This document shows, piece by piece, positions 60,944-64,000 of a stretch of 64,000 bases of DNA; the stretch's first letter is position 1; each line of letters starts with the position of its first letter. Source of the DNA: Bacteroidota bacterium (lineage in GTDB: Bacteria > Bacteroidota > Bacteroidia > M30B66); assembly GCA_947460255.1 (NCBI GenBank), contig CANHIS010000008.1, positions 1-64,000 of the forward strand. The letters are read 5' to 3'. A program made the position numbers and the translations under genes. Under the pieces are notes generated by a model that saw nothing but the letters and a program-made list of their open reading frames with translations, had not been told where the DNA came from and searched no databases.

Positions 60944-61983
60944 TTTTTCACTGGTTTGTAGCCCGACTCATTGAACAGTTTGTGGGCATCTTTGGTTGAC
61001 AATAACTGAGGAATGGTCACGTCGGGATGTTTTTCCATGTACGATTTCACCAATTGCAAGCCTAAATAAACACCCATTTTAGGCGGTGTTTCTTTGGTGA
61101 AGCCTGGTGTAAACGGACCGTCATTGATGTAGTTTACTTGGTTGTTAAAATCGGTAGAGTAAAATAGCTTTTGGTCGATAAAGTGTGACCAAATTTTCTG
61201 TTCGTTTGCTCGACTCCATTCAAGCTGGGATTCATCGTAAGCCATGATGGAAGCTTCGGAAACATCCGGCAAAAGCTGCATTGCCACGTAATTGATTGTG
61301 CCATGGTAAACAATCCAACTGATCAAATCGTCGGTAGGATATTTCATCTCATGGTTAGCCAATAGAAACCCACGAATCACATCGGTTACAATCTGACCGC
61401 GGTGCATGTTTTTCACTTTGTAGGCAGGCATGGCAAGCAGCTCGTAAAACTTGCACTTTTCGCCAAGGTATAGGTCCAAACTGATGGCCACCGATGAATC
61501 GGTTGCCGCAATATTGTAGTTAAAGCCCGACACCATCGTTACAATGTTCGGAATCACAGAATCTGGGAACAAAACATGGTATCTATTCAATGCTGGAGCA
61601 ACTCCTTCTTGGATAAAAGTGACATCTGAATACTGCTTTTGAACTTCTTCGTAAACAGATCTAACATCTGGATCATTCAAAAAGCCCAAGAGATTTTCTC
61701 TAAACATGGGATTTTTTGTGCCGCCAATGCGGATGATATCGACGGCGAACAATGGAAAAAACGATTTGTATTTACGCATTAAGCGCGTTGTGTCGCCTGT
61801 AAATGTTTCCTTCCTGCACTTGAAAACGTCTTGTTCGAAGCGATCAAGCTTCACTTGAACCTCAGCAACACCCGCATCTTCAGCATCTGGAATACGGTTT
61901 TCGGGCTTGCCGGAATCACTTCCGCCACAGGCTGAAAAGACTGTTAAAAAAATCAGAATGAGAACTCTCCAATTTACCGGCAT
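60940..61983 (-). CDS. gldB: Gliding motility lipoprotein GldB
   Basis: 347 aa lipoprotein, lipobox 'TVFSAC'. The mature sequence ('KLDRFEQDVFKCRKETFTGDTTRLMRKYKSFFPLFAVDIIRIG', 'ISLDLYLGEKCKFYELLAMPAYKVKNM', 'WIVYHGTINYVAMQLLPDVSEASIMAYDESQLEW') matches GldB, essential for gliding in Flavobacterium johnsoniae. A zincin-like fold has been proposed from the 'Y...E' pattern but I do not see an HExxH motif. First gene of the gldB-gldC-T9SS cluster. Confidence 0.92.
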   Translation of the reverse strand: MPVNWRVLILIFLTVFSACGGSDSGKPENRIPDAEDAGVAEVQVKLDRFEQDVFKCRKETFTGDTTRLMRKYKSFFPLFAVDIIRIGGTKNPMFRENLLGFLNDPDVRSVYEEVQKQYSDVTFIQEGVAPALNRYHVLFPDSVIPNIVTMVSGFNYNIAATDSSVAISLDLYLGEKCKFYELLAMPAYKVKNMHRGQIVTDVIRGFLLANHEMKYPTDDLISWIVYHGTINYVAMQLLPDVSEASIMAYDESQLEWSRANEQKIWSHFIDQKLFYSTDFNNQVNYINDGPFTPGFTKETPPKMGVYLGLQLVKSYMEKHPDVTIPQLLSTKDAHKLFNESGYKPVKK

Positions 61984-61999
61984 ACTCAGTGTATCCTTC

Positions 62000-62007
62000 T
62001 ATCTTTG
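62000..62007 (+). promoter_or_regulatory. TAnnTTTG promoter element for the barrel gene at 62078
   Basis: TATCTTTG, exact consensus, 70 bases before the ATG; the divergent gldB promoter lies beside it. Confidence 0.5.
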
Positions 62008-62021
62008 CGAATAACAACGGC

Positions 62022-62029
62022 CAAAATTA
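62022..62029 (-). promoter_or_regulatory. TAnnTTTG promoter element for gldB
   Basis: Minus strand TAATTTTG, exact consensus, 38 bases before the ATG at 61983. The two divergent boxes overlap in upstream regions. Confidence 0.5.
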
Positions 62030-62077
62030 ACAATATAGTGCATCGGCCAAACGTGTTGTTCACCAATATATCGACAA

Positions 62078-62821
62078 ATGAAAAAGTTACTCATCATTAT
62101 CCTACTCTCTCCTTTTGTGCTTCAAGCGCAAGAAACCAACCGGAAAATTCGCTTTGGGATGAAAGTGGCGCCCCTTTTCTCTTGGATCAAACAAGATTTT
62201 GACCTCAACAATGCGAGCATTTCCGACGATTACGAAGTAGATGGCGGCGGCTTAAGACTGGGTTTTAACTGGGGGCCACAAGTTGAAATTGTCCTAAACG
62301 AAACTTTCCTCCTTTCAACAGGTGTTGACATCAACTACTCGACCGGAAAAGTAACTGGTAGAGCAGCGCGAAATCCTGTACAGAGCTACAATTTCGACCA
62401 ATTGTATAAAATGCGTTTCATTGAACTTCCGCTTATGATCAAAGGAAGAACAAAAGAAATTGGACACATGCGTTATTTTATGAGCTTTGGTTTAAGTGCT
62501 GGTTTCCGTTACAAAGCGAGCACAGAATTTACCGAAGAAATTGGAGGGTCAGAAATCACCACGCCAAACACCAATTCTAATACTTACATCAATGCCTTCA
62601 GAGGCGCTTTACTTGTTGGTGGTGGCGTAGAATACAATATCAGCGGAAACACATCCTTGGTTGCTTCTATAATGTTCAACAACGGACTCACCAATGTACT
62701 GAAGGATCAACAGAAAACAGATCCTGCTACTGGTATTTTATATCTATTTGATGATTTCAACTTTGTGCGTGAAAGAGGCATCAACAACCACATGATGCTT
62801 AACGTCGGAATCCTATTCTAA
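62078..62821 (+). CDS. Outer-membrane beta-barrel protein (PorT-like family)
   Basis: 247 aa: signal peptide 'MKKLLIIILLSPFVLQAQ' and a barrel typical of the Bacteroidota OMP family ('FGMKVAPLFSWIKQDFDLNNASISDDYEVDGGGLRLGFNWGPQVEIVLNETFLLSTGVDINYSTGKV', 'LPLMIKGRTKEIGHMRYFMSFGLSAGFRYKA', final 'NNHMMLNVGILF'). It could be the T9SS component PorT or a general porin-like protein; I cannot tell by eye. Divergent from gldB and 3 bases before nadE; such a barrel near gld genes makes a T9SS-related role reasonable. Confidence 0.78.
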   Translation: MKKLLIIILLSPFVLQAQETNRKIRFGMKVAPLFSWIKQDFDLNNASISDDYEVDGGGLRLGFNWGPQVEIVLNETFLLSTGVDINYSTGKVTGRAARNPVQSYNFDQLYKMRFIELPLMIKGRTKEIGHMRYFMSFGLSAGFRYKASTEFTEEIGGSEITTPNTNSNTYINAFRGALLVGGGVEYNISGNTSLVASIMFNNGLTNVLKDQQKTDPATGILYLFDDFNFVRERGINNHMMLNVGILF

Positions 62822-62824
62822 TCC

Positions 62825-64000
62825 ATGAGAATTGCCCTCGCGCAACTAAATTTCCACATCGGGAATTTCGAAGAGAACACAAAAAAAATCATACGACACA
62901 TCGAGCACGCAAAAGCCGAAAATGTCGATTTGGTGGTCTTTCCTGAATTAGCTGTTTGTGGTTATCCCCCACTCGACTTTCTCGAGTTCAACGATTTTAT
63001 TGCGCGATGCAACCATACCATCCAACAAATTGCTGAAGCCTGCAAAGGTATCGCTGCGATTGTTGGTGCACCAACCGTAAATCCGCGGAGCGAAGGGAAA
63101 AACCTCTACAACTCTGCCTACTTTTTTGAAAATGGCGCAGTGAAGCAGATTGTCCACAAAACGCTGCTACCCAACTACGACGTTTTCGACGAATACCGCT
63201 ATTTCGAACCCAACAACGAGTTCAAATGCGTGCCTTTCATGGGCAAAAAAATCGCGCTCACAATCTGTGAAGATCTTTGGGACGTTGAAGAAGACAAGAT
63301 GTATCAGCGCTGGCCGATGGATGAACTCATTCACCAACAGCCCGACTTGATCATCAACATTGCCGCTTCGCCGTTTTCTGAAAATCATGCAGAAAATCGC
63401 AAACGTGTGTTGCACAGAACAGCAAGCCATTACAAGCTTCCAGTGTTTTATGTGAACCATGCAGGCGCCCAAACTGAGCTAATCTTCGATGGTGGATCTT
63501 TGGTGATGAACCGCGATGGAAACGTGGTAAACGAACTCGATTACTTCCGCGAAGACTTCCGACATTTCGATCTCGATTGGGTAAAAACTGCCAAGTTCGT
63601 TCCGTTTGCAGCAGAAAGCGCATTTTCTTCCCATCCCGAAGTCACCATTTCTCGCGTACACAGCGCTCTAATTTTAGGAATTCGAGATTACTTCAGAAAA
63701 ATGGGCTTCACCAAAGCAATCCTCGGACTTTCAGGAGGAATCGATTCTGCTGTCGTTTACGCGCTGGCAGCTGAAGCGCTCGGCCCTGAAAATGTACTGG
63801 GCGTGATGCTCCCAAGCCAATATTCGTCCGACCATTCTATCAACGACTCCATAAAATTGGCAGAAAATCTAAGCGGACGAATTGCTAAAGTGCCCATCCA
63901 AGACACTGTAAATACTTTGTTGGATGAACTCAATCCACATTTCGAAAACAAGCCAACAGGCCTCACTGAAGAAAACGTTCAAGCCCGAATCCGCGCAGTG
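62825..64000 (+). CDS. nadE: Glutamine-dependent NAD+ synthetase, N-terminal 392 residues (runs off window)
   Basis: Not in the ORF track because no stop is reached; open from the ATG at 62825 to the window end. N-terminal nitrilase/amidase domain with Glu41 ('VVFPELAVCGYPPL'), Lys112 ('IVHKTLLPNYDVFDEYRYF') and Cys148 ('LTICEDLWD'), the glutaminase triad; then the synthetase domain with the PP-loop 'GLSGGIDSAVVYAL' at about 301-313. It converts deamido-NAD+ to NAD+ using glutamine nitrogen. Complete homologues are about 540-550 aa, so about 150 residues are missing. It starts three bases after the barrel stop. Confidence 0.95.
   Translation, partial: MRIALAQLNFHIGNFEENTKKIIRHIEHAKAENVDLVVFPELAVCGYPPLDFLEFNDFIARCNHTIQQIAEACKGIAAIVGAPTVNPRSEGKNLYNSAYFFENGAVKQIVHKTLLPNYDVFDEYRYFEPNNEFKCVPFMGKKIALTICEDLWDVEEDKMYQRWPMDELIHQQPDLIINIAASPFSENHAENRKRVLHRTASHYKLPVFYVNHAGAQTELIFDGGSLVMNRDGNVVNELDYFREDFRHFDLDWVKTAKFVPFAAESAFSSHPEVTISRVHSALILGIRDYFRKMGFTKAILGLSGGIDSAVVYALAAEALGPENVLGVMLPSQYSSDHSINDSIKLAENLSGRIAKVPIQDTVNTLLDELNPHFENKPTGLTEENVQARIRAV

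Noticed and set aside
1-64000. CRISPR arrays, prophage or complete insertion sequences
   Set aside because: No regular repeat-spacer pattern, no transposase, integrase, capsid or terminase-like ORF in the track.

Overview
The window looks like chromosomal DNA from a gliding-type Bacteroidota, most likely Flavobacteriales or a close relative. Evidence: GldB and GldC, a PorW/SprE-type TPR lipoprotein, at least five proteins with type IX secretion (T9SS) C-terminal sorting domains (type A: 4085, 36310, 52348; type B-like: 18971, 58893), a SPOR protein with an HU-CCDC81 N-terminus, many lipoproteins, almost no Shine-Dalgarno sequences, and the Bacteroidota promoter element TAnnTTTG ahead of many genes. 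I found no rRNA, tRNA, CRISPR array, intact insertion sequence or prophage. Coding density is high; the only gene-free stretch above 300 bases is 33100-33648.

Layout. 24-2432 (-): compact operon of a PTPS-type pterin synthase, GTP cyclohydrolase I, an SDR lacking its catalytic Tyr, and a flavin reductase, divergent from a CrtI-like oxidoreductase (2595) that is followed by a T9SS protein. 4654-6892 (-): TPR lipoprotein and HTTM membrane protein. 7006: outer-membrane barrel. 7714-14538 (-): long tightly packed cell-envelope operon (EnvC-like factor, DUF4292 lipoprotein, TPR lipoprotein, sugar nucleotidyltransferase, dUTPase, flippase). 14597-16443 (-): crotonase and TrhO. 16679-17636: PadR regulator and GldL-motif membrane protein, then a terminator. 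17885-22381: Asd, a large lamin-tail T9SS protein, PlsC. 22514-30801: mostly one direction (FAD oxidoreductase, acyltransferase, PLP trans-sulfuration enzyme, DUF2805, threonine dehydrogenase, CysS, M28 peptidase, SPFH lipoprotein). 31078-36148: glutamate dehydrogenase, thioesterase, a gene-poor palindrome-rich gap, HemJ, SPOR protein, KdsB. 36310-40156: a T9SS protein, then a small accessory-looking block of an XRE regulator with tandem operator-like palindromes divergent from three unrecognised exported proteins. 40164-48945: Pgk, PorW/SprE, bactofilin, AtpZ/AtpI-like genes, PBP1A and a CoA-transferase pair. 48942-59000: DUF4403, CvpA, Mrp, NfuA-like, T9SS esterase, YD-repeat-like secreted protein, exonuclease, dual ABC ATPase, EngB. 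58893-64000: a T9SS type B protein with GldC and GldB (-), divergent from an outer-membrane barrel and the start of NadE, which runs off the window and is missing from the ORF track.

Most content is housekeeping plus envelope and gliding functions. The parts I find least explained are: the tandem-palindrome XRE locus with its leader and three orphan exported proteins; the 44-base perfect palindrome in the gap at 33100-33648; the pterin cluster with an animal-like PTPS motif and a Tyr-less SDR; the PadR locus with a tandem operator and an internally duplicated 'HWP' membrane protein; and a recurrent 4-5 base spacing between TAnnTTTG boxes and start codons that predicts leaderless mRNAs. All functions are read from motifs by eye; no database search was run.
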